A stretch of 32,865 nt of DNA, from NCBI GenBank assembly GCA_021781695.1, contig JAJXWG010000001.1, forward strand, positions 1 to 32,865. The letters run 5' to 3'. The translations under genes were made by a program, and so were the position numbers. The stretch comes from Pseudomonadota bacterium. GTDB taxonomy: Bacteria > Pseudomonadota > Gammaproteobacteria > Burkholderiales > Gallionellaceae. The notes under the pieces were generated by a model, which was not told the DNA's origin, searched no databases, and saw nothing but the letters and a program-made list of their open reading frames with translations. Shown piece after piece: positions 1 through 8,612 of this stretch; position 1 is the stretch's first letter, and each line of letters begins with the position of its first letter.

Positions 1-518
1 TCGCCCAGATAAATCTGGTTGATGTACAGCTGCAGGATTTCATCCTTGGAAAGATAGTGTTCGATCTTGAAGGCCAGCAGCATTTCATTGAATTTGCGCG
101 TGAAAGTCTTTTCCTTGGAGAGGAAAAAATTTCTGGCAACTTGCATGGTAATGGTGCTGGCCCCCTGCTTGCTTGAGCCGCCTGTCAGATCCGAAAGTGC
201 TGCGCGCACCACGCCCATGTAATCCACGCCGCCATGCTGATAGAAGCGGTCGTCTTCGGCTGCGAGTATCGCGTGTTTCATGTTGTCTGGAACATCGGCT
301 ATTTTCACCAGAGCCCTGCGCTCTTCGCCGAACTCGCCAAGCAAGGTGCCTTCCGCGCTGTAGACGCGCAGCGGCATTTTCGGATGGTAGTCGGTCAAAA
401 CCTCCAGGGATGGCAGCGTGGGATAGGCCAGTATCACCGCCATGCCGAACAGCAACAAAGGCAGCAGAATCACGGTGAGAACGATGATGAGTGGGAGTAG
501 CCAGCGGCGTGTAGGCAT
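1..518 (-). CDS. mrcA: Penicillin-binding protein 1A, N-terminal part (gene runs off the window)
   Basis: Bifunctional class A penicillin-binding protein; the family polymerises lipid II into glycan strands and cross-links the peptides at the periplasmic face of the inner membrane. About 172 N-terminal residues are visible. They hold a short basic start, one membrane anchor (residues about 6-31), then the beginning of the glycosyltransferase-51 domain, including the catalytic glutamate motif AEDDRFYQHGG (residues 87-97) and the QGASTITMQVARN motif (118-130). The transpeptidase domain lies beyond base 1. The ATG at 518-516 is chosen because it leads directly into the basic residues and anchor; an in-frame TTG lies 15 nt upstream and no strong Shine-Dalgarno is visible. 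It is divergent from pilM with a 150-bp gap, the usual mrcA/pilM arrangement in proteobacteria. Identity is firm; only the extent is limited. Confidence 0.93.
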   Translation of the reverse strand, partial: MPTRRWLLPLIIVLTVILLPLLLFGMAVILAYPTLPSLEVLTDYHPKMPLRVYSAEGTLLGEFGEERRALVKIADVPDNMKHAILAAEDDRFYQHGGVDYMGVVRAALSDLTGGSSKQGASTITMQVARNFFLSKEKTFTRKFNEMLLAFKIEHYLSKDEILQLYINQIYLG

Positions 519-619
519 TGAATAGTTGCTCAAAAATAATTAAAAATGGTATTGTTCGCGCGTCATGCAGATTATACGAGATAAATGCACACCTAAAAAC
601 GCCTTTACAGCGATGACGG

Positions 620-649
620 TTGTTGTTAGGATTTCATCCACTTTATACG
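620..649 (+). promoter_or_regulatory. Candidate sigma-70 promoter for the pil operon
   Basis: A -35-like TTGTTG (620-625) and a -10-like TATACG (644-649) are separated by 18 bp, placing a start about 12 nt before the pilM ATG. An alternative weaker pair lies further upstream (TTGTTC near 553, TATACG near 573). Both boxes only partly match consensus, so this is tentative. The 519-668 gap must also hold the mrcA promoter on the other strand. Confidence 0.3.
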
Positions 650-668
650 GAAGTATTCCGAACGGCCT

Positions 669-1769
669 ATGCCAAAAGTAAATTTCGATACTTTGCTGGA
701 TTTCATCCAGTCTAAAACGCCACCTCTCATTGGAGTGGATATCAGTTCATCATCGGTCAAGCTGGTTGAGCTTAGCCTGTCACCGAACAATGCAGGTTAT
801 ACCATCGAACGCTATGCGATAGAGGCATTGCCCAAAGATGCAGTCAGCGACGGCAACATCAATAATCTGGATGCATTGGCGAGAACGCTGCAGCTGGCAT
901 GGAAACATCTGGGCACGAAAATAAAGAATATCAGCGTGGCACTGCCGGCTGCGGCCGTGATCACCAAGAAGATCATGCTCCCGGCCGGCATGCGCGATGA
1001 AGACATGGAATACCAGGTCGAGTCAGAGGCAAATCAGTATATTCCGTTTGCACTGGACGAGGTCAACCTGGACTTTCAGGTGCTTGGCCCTGTGCCCAAC
1101 AATCCCGAGGAGGTGGAGGTGTTGCTGGCCGCCTCGCGCAAGGCGAATGTGGAGGACAGGGTGGCTGCGGCTCAGGCGGCAGGCCTTAATGTGACGGTCG
1201 TGGATGTGGAGCCCTATGCGGCCGAGACTGCATTTTCGCAGATACGCGCGCAGCTGCCGGATAATGCCGAAGACAAATGCGTGGCATTGATCGACATCGG
1301 CGCCACGGTGATGAATGTCAATGTATTGAGAAATGGCAAATCGATCTATACGCGCGACCAGCAGATAGGCGGGGATCAATTGACGCAGCAGATCCAGAAT
1401 ACCTTTGGCTTGTCGGCCGAGCAGGCTGAAGCTGCCAAGCGCAGTGGCGGTTTGCCGGACAACTACGAGAGCGATGTGCTCTCGCCTTTTCGCGAGAGTC
1501 TGGTGATGGAGATCGCCCGCGCTCTGCAATTCTTTTTCACTTCTTCGCAATACAATGAAGTCGATTTCATTATTCTGGCAGGCGGAAGCTCCGTATTGCC
1601 GGGACTGGACGATGCAGTGGCAACTCGAACGCAGGTAAGCACGATGGTGGCAAACCCGTTTGCGCTGATGACACTTTCCAGCAGAATAAAGAGTCGGCAA
1701 CTGCAGGTGGATGCACCGGCGCTGATTGTCGCATGCGGCCTGGCGATGCGGAGGTTTGATCCATCATGA
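669..1769 (+). CDS. pilM: Type IV pilus inner-membrane platform protein PilM
   Basis: PilM is the cytoplasmic actin-like ATP-binding protein of the type IV pilus alignment complex; it binds the N-terminal tail of PilN and links the cytoplasmic motor to the periplasmic PilN-PilO-PilP-PilQ chain. The 366-residue product shows the actin-fold phosphate-1 motif GVDISSSSVK (22-31), the phosphate-2-like stretch ALIDIGATVMNVNV in the middle, and the adenosine motif LAGGSSVLPG near the C-terminus. It has no signal peptide or membrane segment, as expected. It is the first gene of pilMNOPQ, and its stop overlaps the pilN start by 4 nt. Length is typical for the family. Confidence 0.97.
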   Translation: MPKVNFDTLLDFIQSKTPPLIGVDISSSSVKLVELSLSPNNAGYTIERYAIEALPKDAVSDGNINNLDALARTLQLAWKHLGTKIKNISVALPAAAVITKKIMLPAGMRDEDMEYQVESEANQYIPFALDEVNLDFQVLGPVPNNPEEVEVLLAASRKANVEDRVAAAQAAGLNVTVVDVEPYAAETAFSQIRAQLPDNAEDKCVALIDIGATVMNVNVLRNGKSIYTRDQQIGGDQLTQQIQNTFGLSAEQAEAAKRSGGLPDNYESDVLSPFRESLVMEIARALQFFFTSSQYNEVDFIILAGGSSVLPGLDDAVATRTQVSTMVANPFALMTLSSRIKSRQLQVDAPALIVACGLAMRRFDPS

Positions 1770-2347
1770 TACGTATAAATTTGTTGCCGCATCGCGAAGA
1801 GAAGCGGCGCGCAAGGCAGATCCAGTTTTATTCCCTGAGCGTATTGGCTGTGCTGCTGGGCGTGATCGTTTGGGGGCTGGTGCATATGGCGATCGGCGCC
1901 CGAATCGATTACCAGGATCGGCGCAATGCTTACTTGGAAAAGGAAATAGCGATACTCGACAAGCAGATCGATGAAATCAAGAAGCTGCGTGAACAGACCA
2001 AGATCCTGCTGGAGCGCAAGGATGCGGTAGAAAAGTTGCAGAGCGACCGTTCGAATGTGGTGCATCTGATGGACCAGATGTTGCGCATCCTGCCGGAAGG
2101 GGTTTATCTCAAGTCCATCAAACAGACCGGGGACGACATCAATCTGGTCGGTTATACCCAATCCAATGCGCGCGTCTCGACGCTGATGAAAGCCATCCAG
2201 GATTCGGCCTGGCTTGAATCTCCGAACCTGGTTGTGATCAATGCAACGACTGTGAATGGCGCGCAGATCAGCGAGTTTACGCTGACATTCAAGTTGCGCA
2301 AATCGTTTGGTGCGGATGCAGGCAAGCCAGCTGCCGGAAGGAATTAG
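1766..2347 (+). CDS. pilN: Type IV pilus assembly protein PilN
   Basis: PilN is a bitopic inner-membrane protein that couples PilM to PilO. The first residues contain the conserved PilM-binding motif INLLPHRE (4-11), followed by a basic stretch, a single membrane span (about 22-44), a periplasmic coiled coil (about 55-95, rich in Glu, Lys and Ile) and a small ferredoxin-like C-terminal domain. The 193-residue length is usual. The start ATG overlaps the pilM stop (ATGA), implying translational coupling. The last residues (about 180-193) are Ala/Gly/Lys-rich and probably disordered. Confidence 0.96.
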   Translation: MIRINLLPHREEKRRARQIQFYSLSVLAVLLGVIVWGLVHMAIGARIDYQDRRNAYLEKEIAILDKQIDEIKKLREQTKILLERKDAVEKLQSDRSNVVHLMDQMLRILPEGVYLKSIKQTGDDINLVGYTQSNARVSTLMKAIQDSAWLESPNLVVINATTVNGAQISEFTLTFKLRKSFGADAGKPAAGRN

Positions 2348-2352
2348 GTGTC

Positions 2353-2982
2353 ATGATGACTTTTGATGATCTGAAAAACCTGAATCCGAAAACCCCGGGT
2401 GCATGGCCTTGGCCTGCAAAATTGCTGGCGTTTGCAGTAATGTTCATCGCAGTGGTGGCGACAGGCGCCTTGCTGGACTGGCAGGACCAGTGGAACAGGC
2501 TGAAGGGTGCGCAGCAAAAGGAAGAGACGCTCAAGGAGGCTTTCCTGACCAAGAAGAAGGTTGCGGTCAATCTCGACCTGATCAAGAAACAGCTGCTTGA
2601 AACGCAGGAATCATTTGGCGCCTTGTTAAAGCAGTTGCCAAACAAATCAGAGATGGACGAGTTGCTGACAGACATCAATCAGGCAGGTTTGGGCCGTGGG
2701 CTGCAGTTCGATCTGTTCCGTCCTGGCCCTGAAACGATCAAGGGATCCTTTGCGGAACAGCCTATCGCGATCAAGGTCACGGGCAATTACGACGATCTCG
2801 GCAAATTTGCCAGTGATGTTTCCATGCTGCCTCGCATCGTGACGCTGAATGACATTGCGATTTCCCCGGACAAGTCGGGGATGCTGACGATGGACGCCGT
2901 TGCCAAGACATTCCGTTATCTGGATGAAGAAGAAATAGCGGCGCAAAAGAGAGCTGCGAAGGCAACAGGAGCCAAAAAATGA
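2353..2982 (+). CDS. pilO: Type IV pilus assembly protein PilO
   Basis: PilO forms a heterodimer with PilN in the periplasm and dynamically links the inner-membrane platform to PilP. The 209-residue protein has a short cytoplasmic head, one membrane span (about 23-42), a long charged coiled coil (about 45-95) and a C-terminal ferredoxin-like core. A Lys/Ala-rich tail ends the protein. Two consecutive ATGs open the frame; an AGGTG Shine-Dalgarno at 2346-2350 is better spaced for the second (2356), so the true start may be one codon later. Stop overlaps the pilP start by 4 nt. Confidence 0.95.
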   Translation: MMTFDDLKNLNPKTPGAWPWPAKLLAFAVMFIAVVATGALLDWQDQWNRLKGAQQKEETLKEAFLTKKKVAVNLDLIKKQLLETQESFGALLKQLPNKSEMDELLTDINQAGLGRGLQFDLFRPGPETIKGSFAEQPIAIKVTGNYDDLGKFASDVSMLPRIVTLNDIAISPDKSGMLTMDAVAKTFRYLDEEEIAAQKRAAKATGAKK

Positions 2983-3500
2983 AGCTAACCTATCTGGCGC
3001 TTGCGTGCGTTCTGCTGGCGGGCTGCGGCGGCGAGGAATTTACAGACCTGCACGATTTCGTGAAGAATGCGGGTACGGACTTGCGCGGAAAGATAGAGCC
3101 GCCACCCAACGTAAAGATGTATGAACCTTTTGTGTATGACAACAGCACGAATCTGGAGAATCCGTTCAAGCCGCGTAAGCCCATCTCGAATACTTCCGGG
3201 AAGCGCGGGGAGAATGAGCCGGACATGAGTCGCCCCAAGGAAGCGCTGGAAGCATTTCCGCTGGAAAACCTGAAAATGGTCGGTTATGTATTCAAAAACA
3301 AGGTGGCGCATGCAGTTGTTCGCGCGCCTGACAAGACGCTGCATACGGTCAAGGCCGGAAACTATATAGGCATGAATTTCGGTTTGATCACCAAGATAAC
3401 CGATACGAAAATCGATATTGAGGAAGAAGTGCAAGACAGCACAGGAGACTGGTCGAAGCGTGAAAACAGTCTGCAATTACTTGAAGGAGTTAAGCAATGA
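2979..3500 (+). CDS. pilP: Type IV pilus lipoprotein PilP
   Basis: PilP is an inner-membrane lipoprotein that binds the PilN/PilO heterodimer through its flexible N-terminal region and the PilQ secretin through its C-terminal beta-sandwich. The sequence shows a lipoprotein signal with lipobox LAGC (13-16, lipidated Cys16), an extended Pro/Asn-rich linker (about 35-85), and the conserved domain from about residue 88, including FPLENLKMVGY and the KAGNYIGMNFGLI segment. Its 173-residue length is typical. It overlaps pilO and pilQ by 4 nt each. Confidence 0.96.
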   Translation: MKLTYLALACVLLAGCGGEEFTDLHDFVKNAGTDLRGKIEPPPNVKMYEPFVYDNSTNLENPFKPRKPISNTSGKRGENEPDMSRPKEALEAFPLENLKMVGYVFKNKVAHAVVRAPDKTLHTVKAGNYIGMNFGLITKITDTKIDIEEEVQDSTGDWSKRENSLQLLEGVKQ

Positions 3501-5752
3501 GACAGTACATGATGAATCAGCAAACAGGCGCCATACATGGTTTGGGACGGAATTCACTCATTAAAGGCGCGCTTCGCCTGCTTGGTTTGCTGATGATTTT
3601 CGCCATGGTGCCGGCCCATGCTGACACGCAGAACAGGATCACAGCGTTGAGTGTCAGCGAATCTGCGGCGGGTACAACCGTGCTCAAGGTCGATCTGGAA
3701 AACCCGCTGGGTGCATTGCCTGCGGGATTTACCGTCAATGCCCCTGCACGCATAGCGCTGGATTTCCAGAATACGGCAAATGGCCTTGGCAAGTCTACCC
3801 AGGAATTTTCTGCCGGCGATTTGCGCAGTGCGAATATTGTTCAGGCAGGGGCCAGAACAAGGCTGGTCATCAACCTCGACCACATGATGACCTATGATAC
3901 GCGCATGGAAGGCAATAGCGTCCTTGTCACGATGCATCCTCAGGCTGCAGAGCAGTCCGAGACGGTCAGCAGGTTTGCCGAAGCGGCACCGGGCGTGCAA
4001 AAACACGCGCTGACCGGCGTCGATTTCCATCGCGGGAAAAATGGCGAGGGTCGTATACAGGTCGATCTTTCCGATTCGGGCGTGGGCATAGACATACACC
4101 GCCAGGGCACCAAGCTGATCGTGGATTTCCTGAAAGCCAACCTGCCGAAAAATCTGCAACGCAAGCTGGATGTGGTTGACTTTGCAACCCCTGTGCAATC
4201 GGTGGACACCTTTACCCAGGGCAGCAATGTGCGCATGGTGATTGATCCCAAGGGAAACTGGGAGCATGCAGCCTACCAGACTGACAAAAAATTCATCGTT
4301 GAAGTCAAACCGGTAGTCGAGGACCCAAGCAAGCTGACCAAGGGGCCGGGTTATACCGGCGAGAAGCTGACGCTCAATTTCCAGGACATATCGGTGCGCG
4401 AAGCGCTGAACGTGATTGCTGACTTTACCAACAAGAATATGGTCATCAGCGACAGCGTAACGGGCAATCTGACGCTGCGACTGAAGGATGTTCCATGGGA
4501 TCAGGCGCTGGATATCATTTTGCAAAGCCGCGGACTTTCCATGCGGGCGAATGGCAACGTGATCCAGGTGGCGCCGACCGCAGAGATGGCTGCATCCGAG
4601 AAGAATAATTTGACAGCGCGTCAGGAGGTTTCGGAGCTGGAAGAACTGCATACGGAAAGTTTCCAGCTGGGTTATCAGACCGCATCATCGGTCGCCATGC
4701 TGTTGAATGGCGTCTCGATTGCAGCACCTGGTGCGCCGGCAGCAACACCCATGCCCGGAACATCGGCTCAGCAGAGCGTGCCGCTGCGTATTTTGTCAAA
4801 GCGCGGCAGTGCAATTGCTGACGGTCGGACCAACACCCTGTTTGTCAACGATACGCCGTCGCGTCTGGATGACGTACGCAAACTGATCAAGCAGATCGAT
4901 GTGCCTGCAAAACAGGTGCTGATCGAGGCGCGCGTCGTTCAGGCACACGACGGGTTTGCCCAGAATCTGGGCGTGAGGCTTGGCTATACAGGGGCCGGTC
5001 CGGGAGCAACTGGCGGCAACAGCCCCAGGTTGCAGCTGACCGGTGCGGGCGGCATCGGCGGTCTGGGTCTTGCTAATCCAGCCAGTGCGGGTGGAGTACA
5101 AGGCGTAACAAACGTAGGTTCAGTATTCACGCCCAGCACAACCAACGTGAACCTGCCTGTTGATCAGGTTGGAAACCCGCAAGCGGGTGTATTCCAGTTC
5201 GCGCTGTTCAATGCAGCCGCCTCCAAGGTATTGAATGTCGAGATCAATGCGATGCAGTCGGATGAAATCGGCAAGATCATTTCCAGTCCACGCGTCGTGA
5301 GCGAAAATAACGATTCGGAATGGGCGGTTGTAGAGCAGGGCCAGGAGCTTCCCTACATCATCAGCACCGTCGCAGGCGGCACGGTGGTCAATACCGTTTC
5401 CTTCAAGGATGCTGTGCTGAAGCTCGGGGTGAAGACAAAGATCACGCCGGACAACAACATAGACATGACAGTCGAGGTCAAGAAAGATTCGGCAGGTGTT
5501 GCGATCTCGGGCGCGATTCCGATCAACACCAACAAGGTAATCACCAAGGTGCTGGTTGAAAACGGCGGCACGGTGGTCATCGGCGGCGTATACACGCAGA
5601 ACGACGACAATGTCGTGAACAAGGTGCCATTGCTGGGGGACATACCCATCCTGGGCGCGCTGTTCAGAAGCAAGGCAGTCTCGTCGGTCAAGGATGAGCT
5701 TCTGGTCTTCCTGTCACCCAAAATCATGCAGGATGCCCTGAACCTGCGCTGA
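3497..5752 (+). CDS. pilQ: Type IV pilus outer-membrane secretin PilQ
   Basis: PilQ forms the outer-membrane ring through which the pilus passes. The 751-residue precursor has an extended N-terminus before a signal peptide (hydrophobic about 26-39, cleavage after AHA at 42), two AMIN domains that bind peptidoglycan (about 45-130 and 165-265), the STN/N0 domain (about 288-350), an N1 KH-like domain (about 375-475, with an Ala/Pro/Gly loop), and the C-terminal secretin domain ending in the signature VPLLGDIPILGALFR. A Gly/Ala/Asn-rich insert (about residues 493-560) precedes the beta-barrel and may be the variable gate or rim region. The start overlaps pilP (ATGA) and has an AAGGAG site at 3483-3488. 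Last gene of the operon; a terminator follows. Confidence 0.97.
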   Translation: MRQYMMNQQTGAIHGLGRNSLIKGALRLLGLLMIFAMVPAHADTQNRITALSVSESAAGTTVLKVDLENPLGALPAGFTVNAPARIALDFQNTANGLGKSTQEFSAGDLRSANIVQAGARTRLVINLDHMMTYDTRMEGNSVLVTMHPQAAEQSETVSRFAEAAPGVQKHALTGVDFHRGKNGEGRIQVDLSDSGVGIDIHRQGTKLIVDFLKANLPKNLQRKLDVVDFATPVQSVDTFTQGSNVRMVIDPKGNWEHAAYQTDKKFIVEVKPVVEDPSKLTKGPGYTGEKLTLNFQDISVREALNVIADFTNKNMVISDSVTGNLTLRLKDVPWDQALDIILQSRGLSMRANGNVIQVAPTAEMAASEKNNLTARQEVSELEELHTESFQLGYQTASSVAMLLNGVSIAAPGAPAATPMPGTSAQQSVPLRILSKRGSAIADGRTNTLFVNDTPSRLDDVRKLIKQIDVPAKQVLIEARVVQAHDGFAQNLGVRLGYTGAGPGATGGNSPRLQLTGAGGIGGLGLANPASAGGVQGVTNVGSVFTPSTTNVNLPVDQVGNPQAGVFQFALFNAAASKVLNVEINAMQSDEIGKIISSPRVVSENNDSEWAVVEQGQELPYIISTVAGGTVVNTVSFKDAVLKLGVKTKITPDNNIDMTVEVKKDSAGVAISGAIPINTNKVITKVLVENGGTVVIGGVYTQNDDNVVNKVPLLGDIPILGALFRSKAVSSVKDELLVFLSPKIMQDALNLR

Positions 5753-5778
5753 CTTCCTGTCAGGAAATGAACAGAATC

Positions 5779-5803
5779 AAGGCCCGGCAAGTCCGGGCTT
5801 TTG
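5779..5803 (+). terminator. Rho-independent terminator after pilQ
   Basis: Perfect GCCCGG (5782-5787) / CCGGGC (5793-5798) stem with a 5-nt loop, extendable by flanking A-T pairs, followed by TTTT. It lies 30 nt after the pilQ stop and only 20 nt before the aroK start, so aroK needs either readthrough or a promoter that this sequence does not clearly show. Confidence 0.8.
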
Positions 5804-5822
5804 ATTGAATCGTATACAATCT

Positions 5823-6383
5823 ATGCAAACAGAAAATGACAGTGCGCGAAAAATTCCGTCAGGCAATCTGATTCTGGTAGGGATGATGGGGTCGGGAAAA
5901 TCCACCATGGGCAGGATACTTGCAAAGCATCTGCACAAGGATTTCGTGGACAGCGATGAGGAGATCCAGCAGCGCACGGGTGTGACGATACCGCACATAT
6001 TCGATGTGGAAGGCGAGTCAGGATTCCGCCAGCGCGAGATGGCGGTATTGGAGTCGCTGTTATGCAGGAATGACCTTGTGCTGGCCACGGGCGGAGGTGC
6101 TGTGCTTTTGGAAAGAAACAGGAAATTGATGATACAGAATGGTATCGTTGTTTATCTCAAAGCAACCGTGCATGACCTATGGCTTAGAACGCGCAACGAC
6201 AAGAACCGCCCTCTGCTGCAAAATACGGATATGCATGCAAGGCTTGCACAATTGCTTGACCAGAGAGACGCGCTCTACCAGCAGGTGGCGGATATCGTGA
6301 TTCCAACAGGCAGGCAGAGCGTGCATGGTCTGATGTTGAAATTGGCCAGTGAAATCGAGACATACCGGAAAAACAACACATGA
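5823..6383 (+). CDS. aroK: Shikimate kinase
   Basis: Phosphorylates the 3-hydroxyl of shikimate with ATP, the fifth step of the chorismate pathway, in the cytosol. Visible motifs are the Walker A GMMGSGKST (20-28), the shikimate-binding D-S-D (43-45) with downstream R70 in GFRQRE, the GGGAV loop (about 90-94), and the lid region with RNDKNRPLL (about 124-132). The ATG at 5823 gives a standard 186-residue protein; an in-frame TTG at 5805 would add six residues but lies against the pilQ terminator T-tract. No Shine-Dalgarno is visible before either start, which is odd for a core enzyme. The 3' end overlaps aroB by 4 nt. Confidence 0.95.
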   Translation: MQTENDSARKIPSGNLILVGMMGSGKSTMGRILAKHLHKDFVDSDEEIQQRTGVTIPHIFDVEGESGFRQREMAVLESLLCRNDLVLATGGGAVLLERNRKLMIQNGIVVYLKATVHDLWLRTRNDKNRPLLQNTDMHARLAQLLDQRDALYQQVADIVIPTGRQSVHGLMLKLASEIETYRKNNT

Positions 6384-7471
6384 TGCAGACATTGACAGTG
6401 GGGCTGAAAGAACGCAGCTACCCGATACATATCGGCAGCGGTCTGTTGGCGGATGGCGGTTTGTTATCTGCCCATCTGCCTGGCAAGCGCGCTGCCATCG
6501 TGACCAATACGACGGTGGCGCCGCTGTATCTGGAAAAGCTGCAGCGCACCCTGCAAATGATCGGGGTTGACAGCGTCCCTGTCATCCTGCCCGATGGCGA
6601 GGCATACAAGAACACGGAGACGCTCAATCTCATCTACGATGCATTGCTGACCCACCGATGTGAAAGAAAGACGCCACTCATAGCACTGGGGGGCGGCGTG
6701 ATCGGCGACATGACGGGTTTTGCAGCAGCAACGTATCTGCGCGGCGTGCCTTTCATCCAGGTCCCCACCACGCTGCTTTCCCAGGTGGATTCTTCGGTGG
6801 GCGGCAAGACAGGCATCAACCATCCGCTGGGAAAAAACATGATAGGCGCTTTTTACCAGCCTAAACTGGTGCTGGCGGATATCGAAACGCTGGACACCTT
6901 GCCTGACAACGAGCTTTCGGCAGGTCTTGCGGAAATCATCAAGTATGGCCTGATCCGCGATCTGCCCTTTCTTTTTTGGCTGGAACAGAACATGGACAGG
7001 CTGCTTGCGCGCGACAAGGAGGCGCTGCAATATGCAGTGCTTAAAAGCTGCGAGAACAAGGCTGAAGTGGTGGCAGCAGACGAGCGAGAGAGCGGGGAGC
7101 GCGCGTTGCTGAATCTCGGCCACACCTTTGGCCATGCGATCGAATCAGGGATGGGCTATGGCGTATGGCTGCACGGCGAGGCAGTCGCTGCAGGGACTGT
7201 GATGGCGGCCGATCTGTCGCAGCGCATGGGCTGGTTAAGCGCAGCTGACGTTTCGCGTGTGCGGGCACTGCTTGAACGCGCGAAACTGCCTGTTGTCTCC
7301 CCCGATCTTGGCATCGCAAAGTATCTGGAATACATGGGGCATGACAAGAAAGTGGAGGCTGGCAAGCTGCGCTTTGTGCTGCTCAGACAATTGGGCAAGG
7401 CAGAGCTGGTAGGCGATGTGTCACAGGCGTTGCTGGAGAAAACGATAACGGACTGCGTTGAAAAGCCATGA
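6380..7471 (+). CDS. aroB: 3-dehydroquinate synthase
   Basis: Converts DAHP to 3-dehydroquinate, the second step of the shikimate pathway, using NAD and a divalent metal. The 363-residue protein shows the NAD-binding GGGVIGDMTGF motif (104-114), the PTTLLSQVDSSVGGKTGIN active-site segment (129-147), and metal ligands Glu185 (AEIIKYG), His248 (LGHTFGHA) and His265 (LHGEAV). Adjacent aroK and aroB is the standard proteobacterial order. It overlaps aroK (ATGA) and dgt (ATGA), so the three genes are probably co-translated. Confidence 0.97.
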   Translation: MMQTLTVGLKERSYPIHIGSGLLADGGLLSAHLPGKRAAIVTNTTVAPLYLEKLQRTLQMIGVDSVPVILPDGEAYKNTETLNLIYDALLTHRCERKTPLIALGGGVIGDMTGFAAATYLRGVPFIQVPTTLLSQVDSSVGGKTGINHPLGKNMIGAFYQPKLVLADIETLDTLPDNELSAGLAEIIKYGLIRDLPFLFWLEQNMDRLLARDKEALQYAVLKSCENKAEVVAADERESGERALLNLGHTFGHAIESGMGYGVWLHGEAVAAGTVMAADLSQRMGWLSAADVSRVRALLERAKLPVVSPDLGIAKYLEYMGHDKKVEAGKLRFVLLRQLGKAELVGDVSQALLEKTITDCVEKP

Positions 7472-8604
7472 CAGAGTTTGCCAGCTATGCTGTCAGTGCG
7501 GCCAATTCTCGCGGACGGAAATTTCCGGAAGCAGCACCAGAGGGGCGAAGCGAGTTTCAGCGCGACCGCGACCGCATCATACACTCGGGCGCATTCCGGC
7601 GTCTGGAATACAAGACACAGGTTTTCGTCAACCATGAAGGCGATCTTTTCAGGACGCGCCTGACCCACAGCATTGAAGTGGCACAGATCGCGCGTTCGAT
7701 CGCACGCCATCTTCATCTGAACGAGGACCTGGTCGAGGCGATCTCGCTGGCGCATGATCTGGGCCATACACCATTCGGGCATGCGGGGCAGGATGCGCTC
7801 AATGAATGCATGAAGACCTACGGCGGTTTTGAACACAATCTGCAATCGGTTCGCGTGGTGGATGTATTGGAAGAGCGTTATGCACAGTTTGAAGGCCTGA
7901 ATTTATGTTTCGAAACGCGCGAAGGTATACTCAAGCATTGCCGGATGGAAACGGCAGCCCAGCTTGGGGAGCTGGGCGAACGGTTTATGAACGACCGGCG
8001 CCCTTCGCTTGAGGCGCAAATCGCCAATTTGGCCGATGAAATCGCCTATAACAATCACGATGTGGACGATGGCCTGCGCTCGGGTCTGATCACGCTGGAA
8101 CAGTTGGCTTCAGTGCCGCTGGTGGCAAGACACCTGCAGGATGTGCGTATTGCCTATCCTGACCTTGCCGGAAGGCGCGTGGTGCACGAGATGGTGCGGC
8201 GCATGATCAATACGCTGGTGACCGATCTGATACGGCAGAGCGCTGCCAACATCGAAGCGCAGGGATTGCAGACGCTTGACGACGTGCATTTATCACCTGT
8301 GCTGATTGCATTCAGCGATGAACTGAACCGTCAGCAGCGCGAGCTCAAGAAATTCCTGCATGTGCATTTGTACCGGCATTACCGAGTGATGCGCATGAGC
8401 GCGAAGGCGCATCGCATCGTTCGCGACTTGTTTGACGTTTTCATGGGAGATGCACGGTTGTTGCCTACCCAGTTCCAGGCCAGTGCCATTGAGTCGGAAA
8501 TGAGCCGGGCCAGGGTAGTCGCCGATTATATTGCGGGCATGACAGACCGTTATGCGATTCGCGAGCACAGGCGCATCTTTGCCGTGGAAGAGGATCCGGT
8601 CTGA
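7468..8604 (+). CDS. dgt: dGTP triphosphohydrolase-like HD-domain protein
   Basis: Deoxynucleoside triphosphate triphosphohydrolase family; members cleave dNTPs to the deoxynucleoside and tripolyphosphate and help control dNTP pools. The 378-residue product has the RDRIIHSGAFRRLEYKTQV N-terminal family motif (34-52), His67 in RLTHSIEVAQ, the His-Asp pair in AHDLGHTPFGHAGQ (95-108), and a later NLADEIAYNNHDVDDGL segment with the remaining acidic ligand. Length matches the shorter type-2 (dGTPase-like) subgroup rather than the longer E. coli Dgt, so the exact dNTP preference is uncertain. It overlaps aroB by 4 nt at the end of the aroK-aroB-dgt unit, an arrangement seen in many Betaproteobacteria. 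Confidence 0.93.
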   Translation: MTEFASYAVSAANSRGRKFPEAAPEGRSEFQRDRDRIIHSGAFRRLEYKTQVFVNHEGDLFRTRLTHSIEVAQIARSIARHLHLNEDLVEAISLAHDLGHTPFGHAGQDALNECMKTYGGFEHNLQSVRVVDVLEERYAQFEGLNLCFETREGILKHCRMETAAQLGELGERFMNDRRPSLEAQIANLADEIAYNNHDVDDGLRSGLITLEQLASVPLVARHLQDVRIAYPDLAGRRVVHEMVRRMINTLVTDLIRQSAANIEAQGLQTLDDVHLSPVLIAFSDELNRQQRELKKFLHVHLYRHYRVMRMSAKAHRIVRDLFDVFMGDARLLPTQFQASAIESEMSRARVVADYIAGMTDRYAIREHRRIFAVEEDPV

Positions 8605-8612
8605 AAGTGCGC

